Assembly: GCA_902798975.1 (NCBI GenBank)
Contig: CADBYT010000002.1
Coordinates: 1-64,000 of the forward strand
Direction: 5' to 3'
Length of the DNA stretch: 64,000 bases
Source: an uncultured Bacteroidia bacterium
Lineage (GTDB): Bacteria > Bacteroidota > Bacteroidia > Bacteroidales > UBA932
A program made the translations under genes and the position numbers. Under the pieces are notes generated by a model. That model saw only the letters and a program-made list of their open reading frames with translations, made no database searches and had not been told where the DNA came from. The number at the start of each line of letters is the position of its first letter. Position 1 is the stretch's first letter. Shown here piece by piece: positions 49,889-59,831 of the stretch.

Positions 49889-50341
49889 ATGACGAAGATC
49901 CTGTTTATATGCCACGGCAACATCTGCCGCAGTCCGATGGCGGAGTTCCTGCTCAAGGCGCTGGTCAAGGCCCGCGGGCTGGAAGACCAATACTACATCG
50001 AATCCGCAGCCGTATCCATGGAGGAGATCGGCAACGGCATCTATCCCCCCGCCAAACGCTGCCTCAGCCAGCACGGAGTCTGGTTCGATCCCGGCAAGCG
50101 GGCGCGGCAGGTCACGCGCTCCGACTACGCGCGCTTCGACCGCCTCATCTGCATGGACGCCTCCAACCTTCGGCTGCTGCGCCGCATCATCCCCGACGAT
50201 CCGGACGGCAAGGTCCACCTGATGATGTCTTATGCCGGAAAAGGCCGCGACGTGGCGGATCCGTGGTACACGGGAGATTTCGAAACCACCTTCCAGGACC
50301 TGCTGGAGGGGTGCGAAGCGATGCTTGATAAAACGATATAA
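49889..50341 (+). CDS. Low-molecular-weight protein tyrosine phosphatase
   Basis: 150 residues from the ATG at 49889. The P-loop CHGNICRSPMAEFLL (about 8-22) has the catalytic CX5R(S) and the late DPWYTGDFETT (about 125-135) has the general-acid Asp. It probably dephosphorylates tyrosine or arginine residues or a capsule-type kinase; no partner kinase is nearby. One base separates it from the nitroreductase gene, so they are likely co-transcribed with the SBF transporter gene. Confidence 0.95.
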   Translation: MTKILFICHGNICRSPMAEFLLKALVKARGLEDQYYIESAAVSMEEIGNGIYPPAKRCLSQHGVWFDPGKRARQVTRSDYARFDRLICMDASNLRLLRRIIPDDPDGKVHLMMSYAGKGRDVADPWYTGDFETTFQDLLEGCEAMLDKTI

Positions 50342-50342
50342 T

Positions 50343-50873
50343 ATGGAGAACCCTATCATCACCGCGCTGCAGACGCGCAGAAGCATCCGGAAATACAAGC
50401 CGGAGCAGATCACCGACGAGGAACTTAAGACCGTGCTGGAAGCCGGCACCTGGGCCCCTACGGGCATGGGATACCAGGATCCCTGGATCATCGCCATCCA
50501 GGATCCCGCGCTGATGGAGCGCATCTCCCGGATGAACCGGGAAATCTGGGGACGCGACATCGATCCCTTCTACGGCGCCCCCACCTACGTGCTCGTCTTC
50601 GGCTCCGACCCGAAGAAATGGGCGAATTCCGTCTATGACGGCGCGCTGGTGCTGGGCAACATGATGAATGCCGCGCACGCCATCGGCCTGGGCTCCTGCT
50701 GGATCAACCGCGAGCGGGAAATGTTCTCCTCGGAAGAGGGCAAGGCCCTCATGAAGGAACTGGGACTTCCGGAAGGTCTGGTCGGCATCGGCGCGCTGGC
50801 GCTCGGCTACCCCGCCTCGTTCCCGCAGACCGTCAAGCCCCGCAAAGAGAATTACTACCGCATTATCAAATAA
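50343..50873 (+). CDS. Nitroreductase-family flavoprotein
   Basis: 176 residues. FMN-binding features: ALQTRRSIRKYKPEQI (about 8-23), GTWAPTGMGYQDPWII (about 38-53), then DGALVLGNMMNAAHAIGLGSCWI (about 100-122) and GIGALALGYPA near 155. It probably uses NAD(P)H to reduce nitro or quinone-type compounds; the natural substrate is unknown. The stop codon overlaps the next start by one base (TAATG). Confidence 0.92.
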   Translation: MENPIITALQTRRSIRKYKPEQITDEELKTVLEAGTWAPTGMGYQDPWIIAIQDPALMERISRMNREIWGRDIDPFYGAPTYVLVFGSDPKKWANSVYDGALVLGNMMNAAHAIGLGSCWINREREMFSSEEGKALMKELGLPEGLVGIGALALGYPASFPQTVKPRKENYYRIIK

Positions 50874-51721
50874 TGAATACGATCTGGATTGTCCTGCCCA
50901 TCCTCACGCTCCTGATGTTCGACCTGGGGCTGGCCCTGCGGCTGGAAGATTTCGGAAAGGTGTTCCGCCGGCCCGGGCCGATCGCCGTGGCGCTCGTCGG
51001 CCAGCTGGTTCTCCTGCCGCTGATCGCGCTGGGCCTGGCCTACCTGTTCAAGCTGCCGCCCGTGTCCTTCATCGGCCTGGTTCTGATCGCCTGCTGCCCG
51101 GGCGGAAGCTCCTCCAACGTGTTTTCCAAGCTGGCCGGAGGCGACGTCGCCCTGTCCGTGACGCTGACGGCGGTCAGCAGCGTCGTCACGCTCTTCACCA
51201 TTCCCCTGATCATGAGCTGGGCCACGCAGCTGGTGGGAGAAAGCGTGGGCATCTCCCTGCCCGTCGGCAACCTCATCAAGCAGAACCTCGTGCTGATGCT
51301 CCTGCCGGTGCTGCTCGGCATCGGCCTGCACTACGCCTGGCCGAAGGCCGCGGAGAAGACGGACAAGGTGCTGACCAAACTCGCCTTCCCGCTCCTGCTC
51401 GTGCTCATCACCGTCTTCTACATCCAGCATCACCGCACGATCCTGGAGAATATCGGCATCCTGGGCCTCTGCGTCACGGCGCTCATCCTCGTGGCCATCG
51501 GCATCTCTTCCCTGCTGTCGCGCCTGGTCAGGAACAGCCCGCAGCAGCGCAGGACCGTCATCATCGAAGTGGGCATGCAGAACGCCGCCCAGGCCATCGC
51601 CATCGCGTCCAGCCCGCTGATTTTCGCGAGCGACGAGATGGCCATTCCCGCCATTCTCTATTCCCTGATGATGAATATCGTGCTGTTGACCTACGTGGCC
51701 GTCGTCCGGCATAAAAAGTGA
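50873..51721 (+). CDS. Bile acid:sodium symporter (SBF/BASS) family transporter
   Basis: 282 residues with nine or ten membrane helices. Family features include [27 protein letters not shown] split over two helices (about 79-105), which forms part of the sodium site in BASS structures, and [16 protein letters not shown] (about 229-244) with the second crossover motif. It may import organic anions with Na+. Third gene of a coupled trio with the phosphatase and nitroreductase genes. Confidence 0.9.
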   Translation: MNTIWIVLPILTLLMFDLGLALRLEDFGKVFRRPGPIAVALVGQLVLLPLIALGLAYLFKLPPVSFIGLVLIACCPGGSSSNVFSKLAGGDVALSVTLTAVSSVVTLFTIPLIMSWATQLVGESVGISLPVGNLIKQNLVLMLLPVLLGIGLHYAWPKAAEKTDKVLTKLAFPLLLVLITVFYIQHHRTILENIGILGLCVTALILVAIGISSLLSRLVRNSPQQRRTVIIEVGMQNAAQAIAIASSPLIFASDEMAIPAILYSLMMNIVLLTYVAVVRHKK

Positions 51722-51755
51722 AACGGGACGAATAGGAATTCCGAAGAATATTCTA

Positions 51756-51763
51756 TATATTTG
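51756..51763 (+). promoter_or_regulatory. -7 box TATATTTG for the decarboxylase operon
   Basis: Exact TAnnTTTG match 22 nt before the ATG at 51786. Confidence 0.55.
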
Positions 51764-51785
51764 TCCGATTTTGCATTTCCGAATT

Positions 51786-53328
<1,543 letters not shown>

Positions 53329-53348
<20 letters not shown>

Positions 53349-53745
53349 TCTCCTCCCCCTCACCGCCGGCGGAGACCGGATGGCCGAGATCGATCCGCAT
53401 GGATGGACCCTCACGATCATCAGCGTGAGCGTCGTCTTCTGCGCGCTCATCGTCCTCTACTTCATCTACAATTTCTCCGGCAACATCTTCTCCGGCAAGT
53501 ACAAGCGCAAACCCAAGGCCCCCAAGGCCGCAAAGGGCGCTCCGTCCGGTGAAGTGGCTGCCGCTATCGCCATGGCGCTGAACGCAGAAGCGGGCGGCGA
53601 GACCGAGGCGGCCATCGCCACGGCCCTGCACCTGTACCTCTCGGAGAGCGTGCACGACCTCGAGCCGGGCTTCATCACCCTCCGGCACACCCCGTCCGCC
53701 TGGGACGACAGACAGTTCAATTTCAGAAAAACACCCCGCAAATGA
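53329..53745 (+). CDS. mmdD: OadG-like small membrane subunit of the Na+ pump
   Basis: 138 residues. One membrane helix about 27-52 ([24 protein letters not shown]), then a basic, lysine/alanine-rich stretch and a helical tail, as in the gamma (OadG) or delta (MmdD) subunits that hold the complex together. The ATG at 53329 lies 20 bp inside the end of mmdA; MAEIDPHG at 53380 is an alternative. It precedes the biotin carrier by 4-bp overlap. Confidence 0.82.
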
Positions 53746-54188
53746 AAGCATACAAGTTCAAGATTGGCGGCAACCAGTACGATGTGACCGTCAACGGTAT
53801 TGAAGGCAAACTCGCCGATGTGACCGTCAACGGCGTCAACTATCAGGTCGAATTAGAAAATGAAGTTTCCCCCGCAGCGAGTGCGCAAGCGCCTGCGAGC
53901 GTCAGCGGTCCGCAGGCCATCCCCCTTGAGGGGGCGCAGGGGGTGAAGGCGCCAACCGCCAACAACGCAGTTGGTGGCAAGAAGATTGGCAGCCCGCTCC
54001 CGGGCGTCATCATTTCCGTCGACGTGAAGGAGGGCCAGGCCGTCAAGCGCGGCCAGAAGGTCGCCGTCATCGAGGCCATGAAGATGGAGAACGAGATCCT
54101 CGCCGAGTGCGACGGCACCATCACCGCCGTCCACGTCAAGCAGGGCGATTCCGTCCTCGAAGGTGCTGACATCGTAACGATCGGTTAA
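53742..54188 (+). CDS. mmdC: Biotin carrier subunit with a repeat-derived linker
   Basis: 148 residues. N-terminal beta-domain (about 1-45), an Ala/Pro-rich linker (about 45-80) and a biotinyl domain (about 82-148) with the biotinylation site VIEAMKMENEI (Lys about 115). It shuttles the carboxyl group from the alpha to the beta subunit. Part of the linker (about residues 60-72) is encoded by CCATCCCCCTTGAGGGGGCG followed by CAGGGGGTG, a GC-rich palindromic repeat of intergenic type, so the linker appears lengthened by repeat insertion. Overlaps the next gene by one base. Confidence 0.92.
   Translation: MKAYKFKIGGNQYDVTVNGIEGKLADVTVNGVNYQVELENEVSPAASAQAPASVSGPQAIPLEGAQGVKAPTANNAVGGKKIGSPLPGVIISVDVKEGQAVKRGQKVAVIEAMKMENEILAECDGTITAVHVKQGDSVLEGADIVTIG
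53918..53952. repeat. GC-rich palindromic repeat within the biotin-carrier linker
   Basis: CCCCCTTGAGGGGG is a near-perfect hairpin next to CGCAGGGGGTGAAGG. It reads in frame as part of the Ala/Pro-rich linker. It differs in sequence from the element in the TolC-like gene. Confidence 0.5.
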
Positions 54189-55348
54189 TGGAAAACGTTA
54201 TAGACAGCCTCCAGCAGTTCTGGCAGTTCACGGGCTTCGCGAACTGTACCCCGGCGCACCTGATCATGATCGGCATCGGTCTGGTCTTCATCACGCTGGG
54301 CATTGTCAAGCACTGGGAACCGCTGCTGCTCGTGCCGATCGGATTCGGTATCATCATCGGCAACATTCCGCTCTTCTTCGATCCCGAGACCGGCATGGGC
54401 CTCAAGATCGGCATCTACGAAGAGAACTCCGTGCTGAACATCCTCTACCACGGCGTGAAGAACGGCTGGTATCCGCCGCTCATCTTCCTGGGCATCGGAG
54501 CCATGACGGACTTCAGCGCGCTGATCTCGCAGCCGCGCCTGATCCTGATCGGCGCCGCCGCGCAAATGGGTATCTTCGGCGCCTACCTGCTCTCGCTGCT
54601 GCTCGGTTTCGCCCCCAACGAGGCGGGTGCCATCGGCATCATCGGCGGCGCGGACGGCCCGACGGCCATCTTCCTGAGCTCCAAGCTTGCCCCGGAACTG
54701 ATGGGCGCCATCGCCGTGTCGGCCTATTCCTACATGGCCCTCGTGCCCGTGATCCAGAAGCCCATCATGCTGCTCCTGACCACCAAGAAGGAGCGCGTGA
54801 TCCGCATGAACAAGCCGCGCGTCGTGAGCCAGCGCGAGAAGATCATCTTCCCTATCGTCGGCTTCCTCTGCACCGCTTTCATCGTCCCCTCCGGCCTGCC
54901 GCTGCTCGGCATGCTCTTCTTCGGCAACCTGCTGAAGGAAAGCGGCGTGACCAAGCGCCTCGCCGCCACGGCCAGCGGTCCGCTGATCGATGTCGTGACG
55001 ACGCTCATCGGCGTGACCGTGGGTGCCTCCACCCAGGCGGACGTCTTCCTCAACAGCCGTTCCATCCTCATCTTCGGCCTCGGTCTCGCGTCCTTCGTGA
55101 TCGCCACCACTTTCGGCGTGCTCTTCACGAAATTCATGAACCTCTTCCTCAAGGAAGGCAAGAAGATCAACCCGCTCATCGGCAACGCCGGCGTGTCCGC
55201 CGTGCCGGATGCAGCCCGCGTATCCGAACAGGTCGGTCTCGAGGCGGATCCCTCCAACCACCTGCTCACCCACGCTATGGCGCCGAATGTCGCAGGTGTT
55301 ATCGGTTCCGCTGTTGCAGCGGGTATCCTGCTGGGTTTCCTCGGCTAG
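54188..55348 (+). CDS. mmdB: Na+-translocating decarboxylase beta subunit
   Basis: 386 residues with nine or more membrane helices. Family motifs: IYHGVKNGWYPPLIFLGIGAMTDF-type region (about 91-118), GAIGIIGGADGPTAIF (about 144-159, GGADGPT being diagnostic), GNLLKESGVTKRL (about 249-261) and a C-terminal HAMAPNVAGVIGSAVAAG (about 361-378). It decarboxylates carboxybiotin and exports Na+. Last gene of the operon; a terminator follows at 55374-55402. Confidence 0.95.
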   Translation: MENVIDSLQQFWQFTGFANCTPAHLIMIGIGLVFITLGIVKHWEPLLLVPIGFGIIIGNIPLFFDPETGMGLKIGIYEENSVLNILYHGVKNGWYPPLIFLGIGAMTDFSALISQPRLILIGAAAQMGIFGAYLLSLLLGFAPNEAGAIGIIGGADGPTAIFLSSKLAPELMGAIAVSAYSYMALVPVIQKPIMLLLTTKKERVIRMNKPRVVSQREKIIFPIVGFLCTAFIVPSGLPLLGMLFFGNLLKESGVTKRLAATASGPLIDVVTTLIGVTVGASTQADVFLNSRSILIFGLGLASFVIATTFGVLFTKFMNLFLKEGKKINPLIGNAGVSAVPDAARVSEQVGLEADPSNHLLTHAMAPNVAGVIGSAVAAGILLGFLG

Positions 55349-55373
55349 CACAGAAATATCCAAGGTTTCAATA

Positions 55374-55404
55374 ATCCGGCTTTTTCTTTCAAAAAGCCGG
55401 ATTT
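55374..55404 (+). terminator. Intrinsic terminator between the decarboxylase and V-ATPase operons
   Basis: Perfect 12-bp stem ATCCGGCTTTTT / AAAAAGCCGGAT with a CTTTC loop, followed by TTTCTTTG. Confidence 0.85.
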
Positions 55405-55406
55405 TC

Positions 55407-55438
55407 TTTGCTCTTTCGGTGAGTTTTTTTTAGATTTG
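55407..55438 (+). promoter_or_regulatory. Promoter of the V-type ATPase operon
   Basis: TTTG (55407-55410), 20 bp, TAGATTTG (55431-55438): good match in both boxes. The leader to the ATG at 55484 is about 40 nt. Confidence 0.7.
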
Positions 55439-55483
55439 TAGAACTACCTACGGGTATAACCTGACTAATAACAAGTATAGTAT

Positions 55484-56089
55484 ATGTCCAACAAACTACA
55501 GGAACTCACGGAGAAACTCTACAACGAGGGGCTCTCCAAAGGTAAGGAAGAAGGAGAACAGCTGCTCGCACGCGCCCGGGAAGAGGCCGACCAGATCATC
55601 GCCAACGCCCGCAAGCAGGCAGACGAAATCGTCGGTGCCGCACAGCGGCAGGCCGACGACCTCAGGGACAAGACTACTTCCGATGTCAAGATGGCCTCGG
55701 CCCAGTGCCTGCAGGCGACCAAGAAAGATATCGAGGACCTGCTGGTCGGTGCCGTCAGCGCCGACAGCGTGAAGCAGTCTCTCTCCGATCCCGATTTTCT
55801 CAAAAAGATCATCACCGCCGTCGCCGAGCGTTTCAGCGCCACGGAATCCGCCGACCTCTCGCTCATCCTGCCCGCTTCCCTGCAGCAGGAGCTGGAGCCC
55901 TGGGTCGCCGGGGCCCTCGCCAAGGCCCTTGGCAATGAGCCCAAGGCCGAGTTCAGCAAGAAGGTCTCCGGCGGCTTCTCCATCGGCCCCAAGGACGGCA
56001 GCTGGTTCGTCAGCTTTACCGACGAGACCTTCCGCGAGCTGATTGCCGAATATCTCCGTCCCGTCACGCGCAAGTTCCTCTTTGGTTAG
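55484..56089 (+). CDS. atpE: V-type ATP synthase subunit E
   Basis: 201 residues. The N-terminal 95 residues form a charged, alanine-rich helix (KGKEEGEQLLARAREEADQI, NARKQADEIVGAAQRQADDL) typical of the peripheral stalk; the C-terminal globular part (about 100-201) caps the A/B head. First gene of the operon E-DUF2764-A-B-D-I-K. There is no separate G/H stalk gene in the operon, so its coiled-coil partner is not visible here. Confidence 0.9.
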   Translation: MSNKLQELTEKLYNEGLSKGKEEGEQLLARAREEADQIIANARKQADEIVGAAQRQADDLRDKTTSDVKMASAQCLQATKKDIEDLLVGAVSADSVKQSLSDPDFLKKIITAVAERFSATESADLSLILPASLQQELEPWVAGALAKALGNEPKAEFSKKVSGGFSIGPKDGSWFVSFTDETFRELIAEYLRPVTRKFLFG

Positions 56090-56093
56090 GCAG

Positions 56094-56705
56094 ATGAACA
56101 ATTACGCGTATATCATCGCCAGCCTGCCTGCTCTCCAGCAGGAGGACAAGCGGACGGACAACTTCTCCGCCCGGGATCTCATCGACGAGATCCGGAGCCA
56201 GTTGTCCGCCCAGGACGAGGCGGTGCTGGACCTGCTGCTCGAGGGTTGCGACCCCGGGAAGCTCGACGCGGAATTCTACCAGAAGGCCCTGAAGCACGGC
56301 AACCGCTTCATCCGGGAATGGTTCCGCTTCGACCTGGACCTGCGCAACACCGTGGTCTACTACCTCAACGACTCGCTGGGCCGTCCGGAAGAGCAGGACA
56401 TGGTCCTGCTGGAAGGCCGCGAGACCGAAGAGTTCTTCGAGCTGGATGCCGCGAAGGCCGTCCTGAACGGCGGCGACATCCTGAAGCGCGAACAGGGGCT
56501 GGACGACCTGCGCTGGCAGAAGATCGACGATATGACCATGCTGGACAGCCTCGATCTGGAGATCCTCCTCGGCTACGTGCTGAAAGTCAAGATCATCGAC
56601 CGCTGGATGCAGCTCAATCCGGAGTCCGGGCGCGCGCTCTTCCGCAAGCTGGTCGAAGACATCCGCTCCACATACGACAACAAAAAACAGAATCTTACGA
56701 TATGA
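56094..56705 (+). CDS. DUF2764 protein, V-type ATPase associated (C-subunit-like)
   Basis: 203 residues from the ATG at 56094. Mostly helical and acidic; NYAYIIASLPALQQEDKR at the start and LDAEFYQKALKHGNRFIREWFRFDLDLRNT-type helices (about 60-88) match DUF2764, a family found only within Bacteroidota-type V-ATPase operons. It sits where archaeal-type operons carry subunit C, so it may link the central stalk to the membrane ring; this is inference. Overlaps subunit A by 4 bp. Confidence 0.85.
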   Translation: MNNYAYIIASLPALQQEDKRTDNFSARDLIDEIRSQLSAQDEAVLDLLLEGCDPGKLDAEFYQKALKHGNRFIREWFRFDLDLRNTVVYYLNDSLGRPEEQDMVLLEGRETEEFFELDAAKAVLNGGDILKREQGLDDLRWQKIDDMTMLDSLDLEILLGYVLKVKIIDRWMQLNPESGRALFRKLVEDIRSTYDNKKQNLTI

Positions 56706-58444
56706 GTACTAAAGGAAAGGTTACAGGCATTGTATCCAACCTGGTGACCGTGACCGTAGACGGACCGGTGGCGGAGAATGAACTCTGCTACATCTCCGTC
56801 GGCAGCGAGAAACTGCTCGCCGAGGTCATCAAGGTCAACGGAGACAAAGCCTCCGTCCAGGTGTTCGAGAGCACCCGCGGGCTCAAGAACGGCGACGAGG
56901 TCGAGTTCCTCGGCAAGATGCTTGAGGTCACCCTCGGTCCCGGCCTGCTGTCCGGCATCTATGACGGCCTGCAGAACAACCTCCGCACGATGACCGGCGT
57001 CTTCCTCAAGCGCGGCGAATACACGGACCCGCTCGACCGGGAAGCCCTGTGGGCATTCACGCCCATCGCCCAGCCCGGCGAACGCGTGGCCGCCGCCGAC
57101 TGGCTCGGCGAGGTCAAGGAGGGCTGGCTGCCCCACAAGATCATGGTCCCCTTCTCCTTCCCGGGTGAATATACCGTTAAAAGCGTCGCTCCGGAAGGGA
57201 ATTATACCGTCGACCAGACCATCGCGGTCCTCACCGGCCCCGACGGCGAAGACGTGAACGTGACCATGACGCAGCGCTGGCCGGTCAAGGTGGCCGTACG
57301 CGCCTATAAGGAGAAACCGCGCCCGCAGCGCATCATGGAGACGGGTGTCCGCTGCATCGACACCTTCAACCCCATTGCCGAAGGCGGCACCGGCTTCATC
57401 CCGGGCCCGTTCGGCTGCGGCAAGACGGTGCTCCAGCACGCCATCGCCAAGCAGGGCGACGCCGACGTGATCGTCATGGCCGCCTGCGGCGAACGTGCCA
57501 ACGAGGTCGTGGAAATCTTCACGGAGTTCCCGGAGCTCGTCGACCCGCACACCGGGCGCAAGCTCATGGAGCGTACCACCATCATCTGCAACACTTCCAA
57601 CATGCCTGTGGCCGCGCGCGAGGCCTCCGTCTACACGGCGATGACCATCTGCGAGTACTACCGTGCGATGGGCCTCAAGTGCCTGCTGCTGGCGGACTCC
57701 ACTTCCCGCTGGGCGCAGGCGCTCCGCGAAATGTCCAACCGTATGGAGGAACTGCCGGGCCAGGACGCCTTCCCGGTGGACCTCTCGGCCATCATTTCCA
57801 ATTTCTACGCACGCGCGGGCATGGTCGTGCTGAACAACGGCCAGCTCGGCGCCGTCACCTTCATCGGTACGGTCTCCCCTGCCGGCGGTAACCTTAAGGA
57901 GCCGGTGACCGAGTCCACCAAGAAGGCCGCCCGCTGCTTCTATGCCCTCGAACAGAGCCGCGCCGACCAGAAGCGCTACCCGGCCGTCAACCCGATCGAT
58001 TCCTATTCCAAATACCTGGAATACCCCGAAATCCGCGAATTCCTCGACACCACCATCCAGCCGGGCTGGACGGACAAGGTCCTCCGGGCCAAGAACTACG
58101 TCCGCCGCGGCCGCGAAATGGCCGACCAGATCAACATCCTCGGCGACGACGGCGTGCCCATGTCCTACCACGAGGCCTTCTGGAAGTCCGAGCTCGTGGA
58201 CTTCGCCTTCCTGCAGCAGGATGCGTTCGACGCCATCGACGCCCTCTGCCCGCTGGAACGGCAGAAGTTCATGCTCGACCTCATCCTGGCGCTGTGCGAC
58301 CGGCATTACGAGTTCGAGACCTTCGAAGAATGCCGCGCGTACTTCAAGGACCTGATCAATACCCTCCGGCAGATGAACTACACCCAGTTCCAGAGTCCGG
58401 AATTCAACGCATACGAGCAGCAGCTCCGCAAACACCTCGCATAG
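56702..58444 (+). CDS. atpA: V-type ATP synthase catalytic subunit A
   Basis: 580 residues. N-terminal beta-barrel (VTGIVSNLVTVTVDGPVAEN), the A-specific non-homologous insert (about 110-200), P-loop GPFGCGKTVLQHA (about 236-248), GERANEVVEIFTEFPEL (about 260-276) and SRWAQALREMSNRMEELPG (about 335-353). This is the nucleotide-hydrolysing or synthesising subunit. The ATG at 56702 overlaps the DUF2764 stop (ATGA). Confidence 0.97.
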   Translation: MSTKGKVTGIVSNLVTVTVDGPVAENELCYISVGSEKLLAEVIKVNGDKASVQVFESTRGLKNGDEVEFLGKMLEVTLGPGLLSGIYDGLQNNLRTMTGVFLKRGEYTDPLDREALWAFTPIAQPGERVAAADWLGEVKEGWLPHKIMVPFSFPGEYTVKSVAPEGNYTVDQTIAVLTGPDGEDVNVTMTQRWPVKVAVRAYKEKPRPQRIMETGVRCIDTFNPIAEGGTGFIPGPFGCGKTVLQHAIAKQGDADVIVMAACGERANEVVEIFTEFPELVDPHTGRKLMERTTIICNTSNMPVAAREASVYTAMTICEYYRAMGLKCLLLADSTSRWAQALREMSNRMEELPGQDAFPVDLSAIISNFYARAGMVVLNNGQLGAVTFIGTVSPAGGNLKEPVTESTKKAARCFYALEQSRADQKRYPAVNPIDSYSKYLEYPEIREFLDTTIQPGWTDKVLRAKNYVRRGREMADQINILGDDGVPMSYHEAFWKSELVDFAFLQQDAFDAIDALCPLERQKFMLDLILALCDRHYEFETFEECRAYFKDLINTLRQMNYTQFQSPEFNAYEQQLRKHLA

Positions 58445-58448
58445 CATT

Positions 58449-59771
58449 ATGGCAACGAAAGCATTCCAACGCACATACACGCAGCTCCAGGCCATCACCA
58501 AGGCCACGGTCACGCTGAACGCCAAGGGCGTGTCGAACGACGAGCTGGCTACCGTGAGCGGCAAGCTCGCCCAGGTCGTCAAGACCAAGGGCGACACCGT
58601 CACCCTGCAGGTATTCTCCGGCACGGAAGGCGTGCCGACCAACGCCGAGGTGTCCTTCCACGGAGCACCTCCGACCCTCCACGTGAGCGATCAGCTTTCC
58701 GGCCGCTTCTTCAACGCCTACGGCCACCCGATCGACGGCGGTCCCGAAGTCGAAGGAGAAGAACGGGAGGTGGGCGGCCCGTCCGTCAACCCCTACAAGC
58801 GCCGCCAGCCCTCCGAGCTGATTCCGACCGGCATCGCCGGCATCGACCTCAACAACACCCTGGTTTCCGGCCAGAAGATCCCCTTCTTCGCCGACCCGGA
58901 CCAGCCGTACAACAAAGTCATGGCCGACGTGGCCCTGCGCGCCGATGTTGACAAGATCATCCTGGGCGGCATGGGCCTGACCAACGACGACTACCTCTTC
59001 TTCCGCCACGAATTCGAGGCGGCGGGTGCCCTGAACAAGATCGTCTCCTTCGTCAACACGACCGAGGAGCCCCCGGTGGAGCGCCTGCTCATCCCGGACA
59101 TGGCCCTCTGCGCCGCGGAGTATTTCGCCGTGGACAAGAACGAGAAGGTGCTCGTCCTGCTGACGGACATGACCCTGTACGCCGACGCCCTGTCCATCGT
59201 GTCCAACCGCATGGACCAGATCCCGTCCAAGGACTCCATGCCGGGCTCCCTCTATTCCGACCTCGCCAAGATCTACGAGAAGGCCGTGCAGCTGCCTGAC
59301 GGCGGTTCCATCACCATCATCGCAGTCACCACCCTCAACGACGGCGACATCACGCACGCCATTCCGGACAACACGGGCTACATCACCGAAGGCCAGCTCT
59401 TCCTGCGGGCCGACCCGGATACGGGCAAGGTCATTGTGGACCCGTTCCGCTCCCTGTCCCGACTCAAGCAGCTCGTACAGGGCAAGAAGACCCGCGAGGA
59501 CCACTCCCAGATCATGAACGCGGGCGTGCGCCTCTACGCCGACGCCCAGAACGCCAAGACCAAGCTCGAGAACGGCTTCGACCTGTCCGACTACGACCTG
59601 CGCTGCCTGGACTACGCCAAGGAATACGCCACGCGCCTGCTTTCCATCGACGTCAACATCAGCGTGGAGCAGATGCTGGACACCGCGTGGGAGATTTTCG
59701 CCAAGTACTTCTCGCCGGCCGAGACCGGCATCAAGCAGGCGCTTGTCGACAAATACTGGAAAAAGGCTTAA
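58449..59771 (+). CDS. atpB: V-type ATP synthase regulatory subunit B
   Basis: 440 residues. Beta-barrel then nucleotide-fold domain without a P-loop (IPFFADPDQPYNKVMADVAL where subunit A has its GKT), VLLTDMTLYADALSIVSNRM (about 236-255) and PGSLYSDLAKIYEKA (about 263-277), all typical of the non-catalytic B subunit. It begins 4 bp after subunit A. A palindromic repeat lies between it and subunit D. Confidence 0.97.
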   Translation: MATKAFQRTYTQLQAITKATVTLNAKGVSNDELATVSGKLAQVVKTKGDTVTLQVFSGTEGVPTNAEVSFHGAPPTLHVSDQLSGRFFNAYGHPIDGGPEVEGEEREVGGPSVNPYKRRQPSELIPTGIAGIDLNNTLVSGQKIPFFADPDQPYNKVMADVALRADVDKIILGGMGLTNDDYLFFRHEFEAAGALNKIVSFVNTTEEPPVERLLIPDMALCAAEYFAVDKNEKVLVLLTDMTLYADALSIVSNRMDQIPSKDSMPGSLYSDLAKIYEKAVQLPDGGSITIIAVTTLNDGDITHAIPDNTGYITEGQLFLRADPDTGKVIVDPFRSLSRLKQLVQGKKTREDHSQIMNAGVRLYADAQNAKTKLENGFDLSDYDLRCLDYAKEYATRLLSIDVNISVEQMLDTAWEIFAKYFSPAETGIKQALVDKYWKKA

Positions 59772-59820
59772 CGTCACCCCGACCTGACTGTAACGTCATT
59801 CCCGGCCTGACCGGGAATCC
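59772..59820. repeat. REP-like palindrome between V-ATPase subunits B and D
   Basis: CGTCACCCCGACCTGACTG followed by CGTCATTCCCGGCCTGACCG (continuing GGAATCC). ATTCCCGG/CCGGGAAT forms an 8-bp stem with a 4-nt loop. It fills most of the only sizeable gap (60 bp) inside the operon. Confidence 0.65.
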
Positions 59821-59831
59821 CAACCAAAGCA

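Noticed and set aside
56573-58642. 689-codon minus-strand frame opposite V-ATPase subunit A
   Set aside because: Antisense to a gene with complete catalytic motifs; composition typical of a shadow frame.
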